A program made the position numbers and the translations under genes. Shown one piece after another: positions 7,766 to 15,944 of a stretch of 64,000 bases of DNA. The notes beneath the pieces are model-generated. The model did no database searches and was not told where the DNA came from. It saw only the letters and a list, made by a program, of their open reading frames with translations. Each line of letters starts with the position of its first letter. Positions within the stretch are counted from its first letter, which is position 1. Source of the DNA: Microbacterium proteolyticum. Its GTDB lineage: Bacteria; Actinomycetota; Actinomycetes; Actinomycetales; Microbacteriaceae. The stretch covers positions 1,116,001 through 1,180,000 of the forward strand of contig NZ_JAUSZZ010000001.1 of the NCBI RefSeq assembly GCF_030818075.1. The letters are read 5' to 3'.

Positions 7766-7845
7766 GCGGTGGAAATCGGGCCGTCAATTGCGCGGCGAGC
7801 GGGCAGCCTCCCTACTCCTCGGAGCAGGCACAGAGTCGCGGCATT

Positions 7846-7851
7846 TATCCT
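7846..7851 (+). promoter_or_regulatory. -10 hexamer TATCCT of the M13 peptidase gene
   Basis: TATCCT, six bases, then the ATG at 7858. Confidence 0.6.
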
Positions 7852-7857
7852 GTCTGC

Positions 7858-9840
7858 ATGACCGACACCCCCCGCTCCTCCGGTCTCGCGCTCGACGAGC
7901 TCAGCGACGAGATCCGCCCGCAGGACGACCTGTTCCGCCACGTCAACGGCAGCTGGCTGGAGCGCACCGAGATCCCCGACGACAAGGCCCGATGGGGCTC
8001 GTTCCATCTGATCGCCGAGCAGGCCGAGGCCGACGTGCGCACCATCGTCGAGGAGTCCCAGGATGCCGAGGCCGGCAGCGAAGCGCGCAAGATCGGCGAC
8101 CTGTTCGCGAGCTTCATGGACACCGACCGCATTCAGGCGCTCGGTCGTGAGCCTCTCGCGTCGCAGCTCGAGCGCGTCGACGGCGTCGACGGCATCCCGT
8201 CGTTCCTGCGGCTCGTCGGCGAGCTGGAGCGCGACGGCATCAGCGGGCTCATCGCGCTCTTCGTCGAGCCCGACCCGGGCAACCCGACGCGATACGTTCC
8301 GGTGATCTACCAGGGGGGCATCTCACTGCCCGACGAGAGCTACTACACGCTCGACAACTTCGCCGAGACGCGCGAGGCCTACCGCGGTCACATCGCGCGC
8401 ATCCTCGAGCTCGCCGGGGTCGCCGAGGCCGCGGCATCCGCCGATCGCATCTTCGCCCTCGAGACGGAGATCGCCGCGAACCACTGGTCGCGCGAAGACA
8501 GCCGTGACTCGGTCAAGACCTACAACCTGAAGTCCTGGGACGACACTGTCGCCCTGGCCGGTGTCGATCTGGAGCCCTGGCGGGCGGGCGTCGCGCCCGG
8601 GCACGAAGACGCCTTCGCCGAGGTCGTCGTCTACCAGCCGAGCTTCGTGGAGTCGCTCGGCACGCTGCTGGTGGAGGAACGCCTCGACGACTGGAAGGCG
8701 TGGCTGCGCTTCAAGATCGTGCACGCGGCGGCCGCCTTCCTCTCCGAGGACTTCGTCGCCGAGAACTTCGCCTTCTACGGCACGCAGCTCACCGGTGTGC
8801 CCGTCAACCGCGAGCGTTGGAAGCGCGGGGTCAGCCTCGTGGAGGCGGCTCTGGGTGAAGCGATCGGCAAGGTCTACGTCGAGCGCCACTTCAAGCCGGC
8901 GGCCAAGGAGGCGATGGACGGTCTCGTCGCCCACCTCATCGAGGCGTACCGCCGCTCGATCCAGAAGCTCGACTGGATGACGGACGAGACCCGCGAACGC
9001 GCCCTCGCCAAGCTCGACACCTTCGTGCCGAAGGTCGGCTACCCGGTGCGGTGGAAGGACTACTCCGACGTCGAGGTCGACGCCGGCGACCTGGTCGGCA
9101 ACGTCCGTCGTGCGCACGTGTGGGAGCACGACCGTCAGCTGGCGAAGGTCGGTCAGCCGATCGACCGCGACGAGTGGTACATGACCCCGCAGACGGTCAA
9201 CGCGTACTACAACCCCCTCATGAACGAGATCGTGTTCCCGGCGGCGATCCTGCAGTACCCGTTCTTCGACGCCGACCGCGACGCCGCCGCCAACTACGGC
9301 GGGATCGGCGCGGTCATCGGTCATGAGATCGGTCACGGTTTCGACGACCAGGGCAGCCGCTTCGACGCCGACGGATCGCTTCGCGATTGGTGGACGGATG
9401 CCGACCGCGCGGCGTTCGAGGAGCGCACCAAGGCCCTCATCGCCCAGTACGAGGCGCTCGTCCCGCAGGGGCTGAGCGAGGAGCACCACGTCAACGGCAA
9501 GCTGACGATCGGCGAGAACATCGGCGATCTGGGCGGCCTCGGCATCGCGATCGCCGCCTACCGGCTGTTTCTCGCCGAGCAGGGTGAAACCGAGGGTGAT
9601 GGGCCGATCGTCGACGGGTACACCGGCATCCAGCGTCTGCTGCTCAGCTGGGCGCAGATCTGGCAGCAGAAGGGCCGGGATGCCGAGACCATCCGCCTTC
9701 TCACCATCGATCCGCACTCGCCGAACGAGTTCCGGTGCAACCAGATCGTCCGTAACATCGACGCGTTCTACGCGGCCTTCGATGTGACCGAGGGTGATGC
9801 GCTCTGGCTCGATGCGGACCAGCGCGTCACCATCTGGTGA
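7858..9840 (+). CDS. M13-family (neprilysin/PepO-like) zinc metallopeptidase
   Basis: A 660-residue peptidase of family M13. The zinc motif HEIGH lies at residues 489-493 (context VIGHEIGHGFDDQG) and the third zinc ligand is the Glu of GENIGDLGG at residue 553. The substrate-binding NAYYNPLMNEIVFPAAILQ motif precedes the HEIGH by some 55 residues. No signal peptide or membrane anchor is visible at the N-terminus (the chain begins with TDTPRSSG), so it is probably cytoplasmic, like bacterial PepO-type oligopeptidases that degrade small peptides. Length is normal for the family. The start is the ATG with a TATCCT box six bases upstream; the longer open frame starting at 7582 runs through the inverted-repeat array and is not credible. 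Confidence 0.93.
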   Translation: MTDTPRSSGLALDELSDEIRPQDDLFRHVNGSWLERTEIPDDKARWGSFHLIAEQAEADVRTIVEESQDAEAGSEARKIGDLFASFMDTDRIQALGREPLASQLERVDGVDGIPSFLRLVGELERDGISGLIALFVEPDPGNPTRYVPVIYQGGISLPDESYYTLDNFAETREAYRGHIARILELAGVAEAAASADRIFALETEIAANHWSREDSRDSVKTYNLKSWDDTVALAGVDLEPWRAGVAPGHEDAFAEVVVYQPSFVESLGTLLVEERLDDWKAWLRFKIVHAAAAFLSEDFVAENFAFYGTQLTGVPVNRERWKRGVSLVEAALGEAIGKVYVERHFKPAAKEAMDGLVAHLIEAYRRSIQKLDWMTDETRERALAKLDTFVPKVGYPVRWKDYSDVEVDAGDLVGNVRRAHVWEHDRQLAKVGQPIDRDEWYMTPQTVNAYYNPLMNEIVFPAAILQYPFFDADRDAAANYGGIGAVIGHEIGHGFDDQGSRFDADGSLRDWWTDADRAAFEERTKALIAQYEALVPQGLSEEHHVNGKLTIGENIGDLGGLGIAIAAYRLFLAEQGETEGDGPIVDGYTGIQRLLLSWAQIWQQKGRDAETIRLLTIDPHSPNEFRCNQIVRNIDAFYAAFDVTEGDALWLDADQRVTIW

Positions 9841-9882
9841 GGTTGCGTTTGTTGTCTTCCTGACACGGAAGGAGCCACGCTC

Positions 9883-10851
9883 GTGGGCATGCCCCCGGTA
9901 CCCGACCCCGCTCTGCCCGAACCCCTGGGCGGGCCGGTGGCGTCGTCTCGACGCGACGCCCCGGCCCTCCGCGGGGCGGGGCGGAAGGGACCCAAGCGCC
10001 TGCCCCGACGAGCTGCGGCCGGAAGACGCTCCTTCACCGCGACGTTGCGCGCGCTCGACGAACTGGCGTCCTCCGGCGCTCAGGTCTCAGTGCGCATCGA
10101 CGACCTCGACGGTGGATCGCAGGTGCTCGCCGGCGACGACTTCCTCACGCTGCCGGTCGGCGGCCTGGGGGTCGTTCCACTGCTGGTGGAGGTGGCGGCA
10201 GCCTTCGAGGCGGGGCGCATCGACCCCCTTGAGATCGTCGACCGCTCCGCCGTGCAGGGGGCGGCGCACGGGGGAGTGTGGCAGCACCTCAAGGCACCGG
10301 CGCTGCCGCTCATCGACGTGGCGATGCTCGCGGCATCGTCGGGTGACGCCCTCGCCGTGAATGCGCTGCTGCACCGCGTGGGGCTGCAGGCCGCGCGCTC
10401 GCGCATCGAAGAGCTGGGACTGCGGCGGACGGCCCTGCTCGATCGCTTCCGCGACGACCGGGGTCCCGACGACGCCCCCCATCTCGCTCTGTCGACCGCC
10501 CGGGAGATGGCCCACCTCTTCGCGGGACTGGTCAATTCCACGGTCGTCTCGCCCGGTGTCAGCGCCCAGGTCGCGGAGTGGCTGAGCTTGAACCACGACC
10601 TCTCGCTCGCGGCATCCGCCACCGGGCTCGACCCCTTCGCGCACGAGAACGACCAGCACGGGCTCCTGTTCGTCAACAAGACGGGGCGGGCGGCGGGCGT
10701 GCGCGCCGAGGCGGGCGTGCTGGGCGGACCGCGCGCCGGCGTCGCCTTCGCGCTGATCGTCAACTTCGACGACCTGACGATCGCGCACCGCCTGCGCGCG
10801 CACGATGCGTTCCGCGTGCTGGGCGTGGAGCTCATGGAATACGTGTACTGA
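9883..10851 (+). CDS. Beta-lactamase-fold serine hydrolase homologue lacking the SxxK motif
   Basis: A 322-residue protein that aligns with class A beta-lactamase-like enzymes (COG2367 type): an N-terminal Arg/Ala-rich stretch of about 45 residues, the segment around LPVGGLGVVPLLVEV where the catalytic SxxK helix should be, a middle helix with DDAPHLALSTAREMAHL, and a KTG triad (FVNKTGRAAGV) near residue 269. In the expected SxxK position Ser is replaced by Gly and Lys by Val, so hydrolysis by the usual mechanism is unlikely. The GTG at 9883 is supported by AAGGAG at 9869-9874, 8 bases upstream; an ATG two codons later is less well placed. It follows the peptidase gene by 42 bases and may be co-transcribed. 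Confidence 0.7.
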   Translation: MGMPPVPDPALPEPLGGPVASSRRDAPALRGAGRKGPKRLPRRAAAGRRSFTATLRALDELASSGAQVSVRIDDLDGGSQVLAGDDFLTLPVGGLGVVPLLVEVAAAFEAGRIDPLEIVDRSAVQGAAHGGVWQHLKAPALPLIDVAMLAASSGDALAVNALLHRVGLQAARSRIEELGLRRTALLDRFRDDRGPDDAPHLALSTAREMAHLFAGLVNSTVVSPGVSAQVAEWLSLNHDLSLAASATGLDPFAHENDQHGLLFVNKTGRAAGVRAEAGVLGGPRAGVAFALIVNFDDLTIAHRLRAHDAFRVLGVELMEYVY

Positions 10852-11043
10852 TCGCGAGGGCGCCCGCGCGGACGTGACCCAGCGACCCGGCCGTGCCCCC
10901 TCGCCGCCCGGAACACCCGCGGCTGCGGTCCCGGGCCGCGCGACGGCGAACGGGCCGAGCGCCCCCGCCGTCCTGCGCTGATCGTCCATAGCGCACCGCC
11001 GTGATGGCACGCCAGCCGCGGCGTCGATGTCGGACACGGTGGG

Positions 11044-11049
11044 TACAGT
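11044..11049 (+). promoter_or_regulatory. Possible -10 TACAGT of the Mrp operon
   Basis: TACAGT lies 37 bases before the first Mrp gene, which has its own GGAGGA ribosome binding site at 11075-11080. No convincing -35 is visible. The rest of the 235-base gap from 10852 holds no gene that I can see. Confidence 0.35.
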
Positions 11050-11086
11050 CCTCGAAACGCAGACGGCGAGCCGGGGAGGAGCAGTG

Positions 11087-11347
11087 ATGGGCGCGATCGA
11101 CCTCGCTCTCGTCGCCGTCGCGGCCGTCCTGGTGGTCTGCATCGTCGCGGGACTCTGGCGCGGCGTGCGCGGCCCCACGGCCGAGGACCGCTTGACGGCC
11201 TTCGTCCTGCTCGGCACGAGCGGCGCCGCGCTGTTCGTCGTGCTGGCATCGGCCCTCGATGTGCCGGCTCTGCGCGACGTGGCGATCACGGTCGTCGGGC
11301 TCGCCACCGTCACCGTCGTCGTCTACACGCGGAGGCAGCCGCGATGA
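11087..11347 (+). CDS. mnhF: Mrp-type cation/H+ antiporter subunit F
   Basis: An 86-residue membrane protein with three predicted helices, matching MnhF/MrpF/PhaF: a first helix LALVAVAAVLVVCIVAGLWR, the GPTAEDRLTAFVLLG signature (usually GPSxxDRxxA) and a final helix. Subunit F is a small accessory part of the multisubunit sodium(potassium)/proton antiporter. The ATG at 11087 is chosen because GGAGGA sits six bases before it; an in-frame ATG at 11027 would add a soluble tail without support. It opens an eight-gene operon and overlaps the next gene by ATGA. Confidence 0.88.
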   Translation: MGAIDLALVAVAAVLVVCIVAGLWRGVRGPTAEDRLTAFVLLGTSGAALFVVLASALDVPALRDVAITVVGLATVTVVVYTRRQPR

Positions 11348-11700
11348 TCGATGCCCTCGTGCTCGCCCTGCTCCTCGTCGGCACGGTCTTCGTCGTGGCG
11401 GGGACGTTCGGTCTGCTCCGCTTCCCCGATCTGCCGACGCGCTTGCACGCGGTCGCCAAGGCCGACAACCTCGGCCTCGGCTTCATCGTCGTCGCACTCG
11501 TGATCGACGTGTTCTCCCGACCCGGCGACGGCTCGCCCCTCGGCGTGGCGCTCAAGCTCGTGCTCATCTGGCTGCTCGCCCTGCTCGGCACGGCTGCGAA
11601 CTCGCACCTGCTCGCCGGTCATGCGCGGGCGGCGGAGTTCCCGGATGCCGCGCCCGCACGGCCGCCGACCGCCTCGAGTGATCGAAAGACCGGCGAGTGA
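11344..11700 (+). CDS. mnhG: Mrp-type cation/H+ antiporter subunit G
   Basis: A 118-residue protein with three membrane helices, of the MnhG/PhaG family. Recognisable features are GTVFVVAGTFGLLRFPDLPTRLHAVAKADNLGLG, in which the RFPDxxTRLHA motif is diagnostic. The C-terminal 25 residues are hydrophilic. Subunit G is a structural part of the antiporter complex. Both junctions are 4-base overlaps, implying tight translational coupling. In canonical Mrp operons G is the last gene; here F and G come first. Confidence 0.9.
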   Translation: MIDALVLALLLVGTVFVVAGTFGLLRFPDLPTRLHAVAKADNLGLGFIVVALVIDVFSRPGDGSPLGVALKLVLIWLLALLGTAANSHLLAGHARAAEFPDAAPARPPTASSDRKTGE

Positions 11701-12623
11701 GCGGCCTCGACATCCTCGACACGGTGGTCGTCGGAGCGGTGCTGGTGACCGCCCTCGTCGCCGTGCTCGTGCCCGGTCGCGCGGCGGCGCACACGGCGTT
11801 CCTCGTCTTCGGCATCCTGCTCGCGGTGCTGTGGGGGCGGGTCGACGCCCCCGACGTGGCGATCGCCGAGGCGGCGCTGGGAGGCGGCATCGCCGGGGCG
11901 CTCCTCGTCGATGCGCTCGAGCGACGAACGCCCCCGCCTCCCGGGAGCAGCGACGGCCGGCGCACCGTCCTCGCGATCATCCTCGGCGGCGTCGCGGCGG
12001 CGGCGCTGGTCGTGATCGTGCGCCGGCTTCCCCCGGAGCCGGCGCCGCTGGCCGCCGACGCGTTCGCGAACCTCGACCGCACGGGGGTGAGCAACCCGAT
12101 CACGGCGGTGCTGCTGAACTACCGCAGCCTGGACACGCTGCTCGAGATCGCGGTGCTGGTCACCGCGGCCGTCGCGGTGGGCGCCGTCGCGCGGGAGCGC
12201 ATCCGGCCCGTCCGGGAAGCCGAGCCCGTGCGACGCGCCCTCGCCCTCGTTCTGGTGCCGGTCCTGCTCGTGCTGGCGGTCTGGATCCTCGTCGCCGGCT
12301 CCCGTCAGCCCGGCGGCGCGTTCCAAGCAGGGGCTCTCGCGGCGGCCGCCCTCGTCGTCGCGCACCTGTGCGGCATCCCGTACTCCACTCCTCGCGGGCG
12401 GACGGCGATGGCCGTCGCGGGCGGTGGGGTCGTCGCTTTCGTGCTGCTCGGCGTGATCGGGCTCGGGGCCACCGGCGCGTGGCTCGGTCTCGATCCGGCG
12501 TGGGCGGGCGCGGCAATCCTGGCGATCGAGGCCGTGCTGGCGGTGTCGATCGCCGTCGCGCTGGCCGGGGTGTTCCTGGGCGCGGGCGCCGTCGACGTCG
12601 AGAGCGACGAGGCGCCCGTATGA
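11697..12623 (+). CDS. mnhB: Fused MbhD-like (DUF4040) and MnhB subunit
   Basis: A 308-residue membrane protein made of two modules. Residues 1-80 (LVTALVAVLVPGRAAAHTAF, then VDAPDVAIAEAALGGGIAGALL) match the MbhD/DUF4040 module that in ordinary MrpA lies behind the NuoL-like part; the DVAxxEAxxG motif is characteristic. Residues about 175-305 match MnhB (REPGGAFQAGA-like SRQPGGAFQAGALAA, then four helices). A linker with two helices lies between. So the C-terminal piece of MrpA has been transferred to MrpB. The start is GTG, overlapping mnhG by 4 bases. Confidence 0.82.
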   Translation: MSGLDILDTVVVGAVLVTALVAVLVPGRAAAHTAFLVFGILLAVLWGRVDAPDVAIAEAALGGGIAGALLVDALERRTPPPPGSSDGRRTVLAIILGGVAAAALVVIVRRLPPEPAPLAADAFANLDRTGVSNPITAVLLNYRSLDTLLEIAVLVTAAVAVGAVARERIRPVREAEPVRRALALVLVPVLLVLAVWILVAGSRQPGGAFQAGALAAAALVVAHLCGIPYSTPRGRTAMAVAGGGVVAFVLLGVIGLGATGAWLGLDPAWAGAAILAIEAVLAVSIAVALAGVFLGAGAVDVESDEAPV

Positions 12624-12934
12624 GCACCGTCGAGCTGTTCCTGGCCGCGGGGGCGGTGATCTTCGCGGTGGGCATCGCCGTGCACCTGCTGGTGCGCGAT
12701 CTCATCCGCCGCATCGTCACCCTGAACGTGGCGTCGGGCGGTGTCATGCTCGTCTTCCTCGCGCTGGCCGATCGCCGGCCGGACGGTGTGGCTCCCGATC
12801 CCGTTCCGCAGGCCCTCGTTTTGACCGGCATCGTCGTCATGGCGGCGATCACCGGCCTGGCGCTCGCCCTGGCCCGTCGGATCGAGCGGACGGATGCCGA
12901 GGACGAGGCGCCGACGGGGGAGGGGAGCTCGTGA
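12620..12934 (+). CDS. mnhC: Mrp-type antiporter subunit C (NuoK-like)
   Basis: A 104-residue, three-helix protein homologous to NuoK of complex I and MnhC. Visible are the first helix LFLAAGAVIFAVGIAVHLL, the second with NVASGGVMLVFLALA, and the third PQALVLTGIVVMAAITGLALALA, where DPxPQALVLTAIVIxxA is the signature of the family. The C-terminal 18 residues are acidic. The ATG overlaps the mnhB stop (ATGA), and its own stop overlaps the next GTG. Confidence 0.9.
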   Translation: MSTVELFLAAGAVIFAVGIAVHLLVRDLIRRIVTLNVASGGVMLVFLALADRRPDGVAPDPVPQALVLTGIVVMAAITGLALALARRIERTDAEDEAPTGEGSS

Positions 12935-14382
12935 ACGCACTCCTGTCCCTCGTCGTCCTCGTGCCCGTGCTCGGTGCGATGGTCGCCGCTTCCGTCCCTC
13001 CCCGTGCGCGGGCGGCGGTGACGATCTCGGCCACCGTGCTCACGGGTGTCCTGACGGGCGTAGTCGGCGGGCACGTGGCATCCGCCGGGGCCGTGCGCAC
13101 CGAGCTGGCCGGGTGGGCGCCGCCCCTCGGGATCGCACTCGTGGCCGACGGGCCCTCGATCGCGATGGTGGCGCTGAGCGCGCTCGTCGTGCTCGCAGCG
13201 GCGGTCGCGGGGGCGCTCGATCGACGCCTCATCGGCTCGCCCTCCTTCTGGCCGCTCGTTGGTGTCGCGTTCGCGGCCGTCAACGGCGTCTTCGTCGCGG
13301 GCGACCTGTTCAGCATCTACGTGCTGCTCGAGCTGCTCACCCTGGCCGCGGTGGGTCTCGTCGCCCTGGGCGGCGCGAAGGCGACGGCGCCCGCGCTGCG
13401 CTACCTCTTCGTCGCGGTGACGGGGTCGCTGTTCTACCTGCTCGCGGTGGCACTCGTCTATGGCGAGACGGGCGCCCTCGATCTGGCCATCGCGGCCGAG
13501 CGCATGCCCGAGGGGGCGACGGCGGCCGCAGTGATCGCGCTCGTCGCCGTCGGGATGGCGGCGAAGATGGCCCTCTTCCCGCTGCATTCGTGGTTGCCGG
13601 TCGCCCACCCCGCGGCGCCTGCCGCGGTGAGCGCACTGCTGTCGGCGCTCGTCATCAAGGCCTCCCTGTTCGTGCTGTGGCGGGTCTTCTCCGCGCTCGG
13701 TCCGGTCAGCGGCCTCACTCCGATGCTCGCGACGGTCGTCGCGGCGGCGGGCGCGACGGGCGTCGTCTGGGGCGGCATCCTCGCGCTGCGTCGCGACCGC
13801 CTGAAGACCGTGATCGCCTATTCGACCGTCGCACAGGTGGGCTACCTCGTCCTCATGCTGCCGCTGCTCGGCTCGGTCGTCGGGGCCGAGGCGGCGTGGA
13901 GCGGCGGGATCGTGCTCGCCGTCGCGCACGGTCTGGCGAAGGCGGCGATGTTCCTCGCGGCGGGGTCGCTCGTCATCGCCTACGGGGACGACCGCTTGGA
14001 GGGACTCCACGGGGCCCTGTCCCGGATGCCGCTGACCGCCGCCACCATCGGGGTAGCCGGTGTGAGCCTGGCAGGGCTTCCGCCCGCGCTCGGCTTCGTC
14101 GGGAAGTGGCAGCTGCTGCAGGCGGCGTTGGCCGAGGGGGCCTGGTGGTGGGTCGCCGTGCTGCTGGTCGGGGGTCTGCTCACCTTCGCATACACCGGCC
14201 GGATGATCGCGGCGATGTTCAACGTGCCCGGGGAAGACCCGCCGCCCCCGCATGAGACGCCTCGGCGCGCGCTGGTCGCCGTCCCCTTCGCGCTCGCTGC
14301 GCTGTCGCTGGTGCTGGGCCTGTTCCCCGGCCCGCTCGTCGACCTGCTGGTGGGCACCCTTCCGGGGGGAGGACGCTCATGA
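12931..14382 (+). CDS. mnhD: Mrp-type antiporter subunit D (NuoM/N-like), first of three
   Basis: A 483-residue protein with about 14 membrane helices, of the proton-conducting NuoL/M/N family. Key residues are present: Glu134 in TM5 (IYVLLELLTL), the Lys of TM7 (AAKMALFPLHSWLPVAHPAAPAAVSA), the Lys of TM8 (LVIKASLFV) and KTVIAYSTVAQVGYL. These residues form the proton channel in complex I and in Mrp. The GTG start overlaps mnhC by four bases. Gene position directly after mnhC matches MrpD in standard operons. Confidence 0.88.
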   Translation: MNALLSLVVLVPVLGAMVAASVPPRARAAVTISATVLTGVLTGVVGGHVASAGAVRTELAGWAPPLGIALVADGPSIAMVALSALVVLAAAVAGALDRRLIGSPSFWPLVGVAFAAVNGVFVAGDLFSIYVLLELLTLAAVGLVALGGAKATAPALRYLFVAVTGSLFYLLAVALVYGETGALDLAIAAERMPEGATAAAVIALVAVGMAAKMALFPLHSWLPVAHPAAPAAVSALLSALVIKASLFVLWRVFSALGPVSGLTPMLATVVAAAGATGVVWGGILALRRDRLKTVIAYSTVAQVGYLVLMLPLLGSVVGAEAAWSGGIVLAVAHGLAKAAMFLAAGSLVIAYGDDRLEGLHGALSRMPLTAATIGVAGVSLAGLPPALGFVGKWQLLQAALAEGAWWWVAVLLVGGLLTFAYTGRMIAAMFNVPGEDPPPPHETPRRALVAVPFALAALSLVLGLFPGPLVDLLVGTLPGGGRS

Positions 14383-15944
14383 CCGTCATTCCCAGCGCCG
14401 TTCCCGTCGTGCTGATCCTCACCTCGCTCGTGCCCGCGCTGCTCACTTTCGCCGTGCCGGAAGACAAGAGGTGGATCCGCACCACCCTCAACCTCGGCGG
14501 TGCGCTCGCCAAGGTCGCGCTGGTGGCCGTCCTCATCCCGTTCGTCCTGCAGGGCGAGCAGCTGCGCGCGGAATTCGCCTGGATCCCGGGCCTGCCCATC
14601 GTCTTCGTCACCGACGCGTTCTCGCTGTTCTTCGTCGCGCTGTCGGCGGGGCTGTGGCTGGCGACGACGATCTACGCGATCGGCTATCTGGAGGGCGCCC
14701 CCAACCGCAGTCGGTTCTTCGGCTTCTTCAGCCTCTGCGTCACGGCGACGACCGGGATCGCTCTCGCCGAGAACCTCGTCACCTTCCTCATCTTCTTCGA
14801 GCTGCTGACGCTGGTGACCTACCCCCTCGTCGCCCACCGCGGCACGGCGCAGGCTCTGCGGGGGGCGCGCACGTACCTCGGCTACACGCTCGTGGGCGGT
14901 GTCGTGCTGCTGCTGGGCGTCGCGTGGCTCACTTTCGAGGTGGGGCCGGTCGAGTTCTCGCCGGGCGGCATCCCGGCCGTCATCGAGTTCGCACAGCGCG
15001 ACCCCGTGTCGGCCACGATCATCGGGGCCCTGCTGCTCACGGGCGTGGGGGTCAAGGCCGCCCTCTTCCCCCTGCACGGCTGGTTGCCCGTCGCGATGGT
15101 CGCCCCGGCCCCGGTCAGCGCGCTCCTCCACGCCGTCGCGGTCGTGAAGGCCGGCGCCTTCGGCATCATCCGCGTGGTCGAAGACACCTTCGGTCTGCAG
15201 ACCGCGTCCGACCTGGGGTTGCTCACGGTGCTGGCGGCCGTGGCATCCGTCACCATCGTCTACGGATCGGTGCGCGCCCTCTCACAGGACGACCTCAAGA
15301 AGCGACTCGCTTACTCGACCGTGTCGCAGGTGGCCTACATCGCGCTCGGGGCGGCGCTGCTCTCGCCGCTGGCCACCGCCGGTGCCGTCGCCCACATGGT
15401 CAACCAGGGGTTCATGAAGATCACCCTCTTCTTCTGCGCGGGTCTCTACGCCGAGGAGCTGGGGCTGTCCAAGGTGAGCCAGCTCGCCGGGGTCGGACGA
15501 CGGATGCCGCTGACCACCGCGGCCTTCACCGTCGCCGCCCTCGGCATGATCGGGCTCCCTCCCCTCGCGGGGTTCGTGTCGAAGTGGGCGCTGGGAGTCG
15601 GCGGACTCGAGGCCGGTCAGCCCTGGGTCGTCGCGGTGCTGCTGACGAGCACGATGCTGAACGCGGCGTACTTCCTGCCGGTGGTCATCGCCATGTGGAC
15701 GAAGCCGCCGGTGAGGAGCGAGGCGGGCGGCGCGGCCCCCGACATCGCCGACCCGGTCGATGAGGACGAGCTGAGCGGTGAGGGCGCCGGTGGCGAACCG
15801 GTGCGCCGGCTCGAGGCGCCGGCGGCGCTGCTCCTGCCCGCCCTCGCGACCGCGGTCGTCGTGGTGGGTCTCGGGATCGCGGCCGGGTGGGAGTACTCGC
15901 CCTGGTCGATCGCCCGGATCATCGCGGATGGAGCGTGGCCGTGA
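14379..15944 (+). CDS. Second NuoL/M-family proton-translocating subunit
   Basis: A 521-residue, about 14-helix protein of the NuoL/M/N family. It retains Glu141 in TM5 (VTFLIFFELLTLVTYPLV), the TM7 Lys (GVKAALFPLHGWLPVAMVAPAPVSALLHAVAVVKAGAF) and KKRLAYSTVSQVAYIALGAALL. An acidic hydrophilic loop (PDIADPVDEDELSGEGAG) lies near residue 460, before the last helix. Its relation to MrpA or MrpD is open: it has no MbhD/MbhE tail, so if it replaces MrpA it does so only for the NuoL part. It overlaps both neighbours by 4 bases. Confidence 0.85.
   Translation: MTVIPSAVPVVLILTSLVPALLTFAVPEDKRWIRTTLNLGGALAKVALVAVLIPFVLQGEQLRAEFAWIPGLPIVFVTDAFSLFFVALSAGLWLATTIYAIGYLEGAPNRSRFFGFFSLCVTATTGIALAENLVTFLIFFELLTLVTYPLVAHRGTAQALRGARTYLGYTLVGGVVLLLGVAWLTFEVGPVEFSPGGIPAVIEFAQRDPVSATIIGALLLTGVGVKAALFPLHGWLPVAMVAPAPVSALLHAVAVVKAGAFGIIRVVEDTFGLQTASDLGLLTVLAAVASVTIVYGSVRALSQDDLKKRLAYSTVSQVAYIALGAALLSPLATAGAVAHMVNQGFMKITLFFCAGLYAEELGLSKVSQLAGVGRRMPLTTAAFTVAALGMIGLPPLAGFVSKWALGVGGLEAGQPWVVAVLLTSTMLNAAYFLPVVIAMWTKPPVRSEAGGAAPDIADPVDEDELSGEGAGGEPVRRLEAPAALLLPALATAVVVVGLGIAAGWEYSPWSIARIIADGAWP

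Noticed and set aside
10852..11086. tRNA or small RNA gene before the Mrp operon
   Set aside because: No cloverleaf or terminator with T-run was found.
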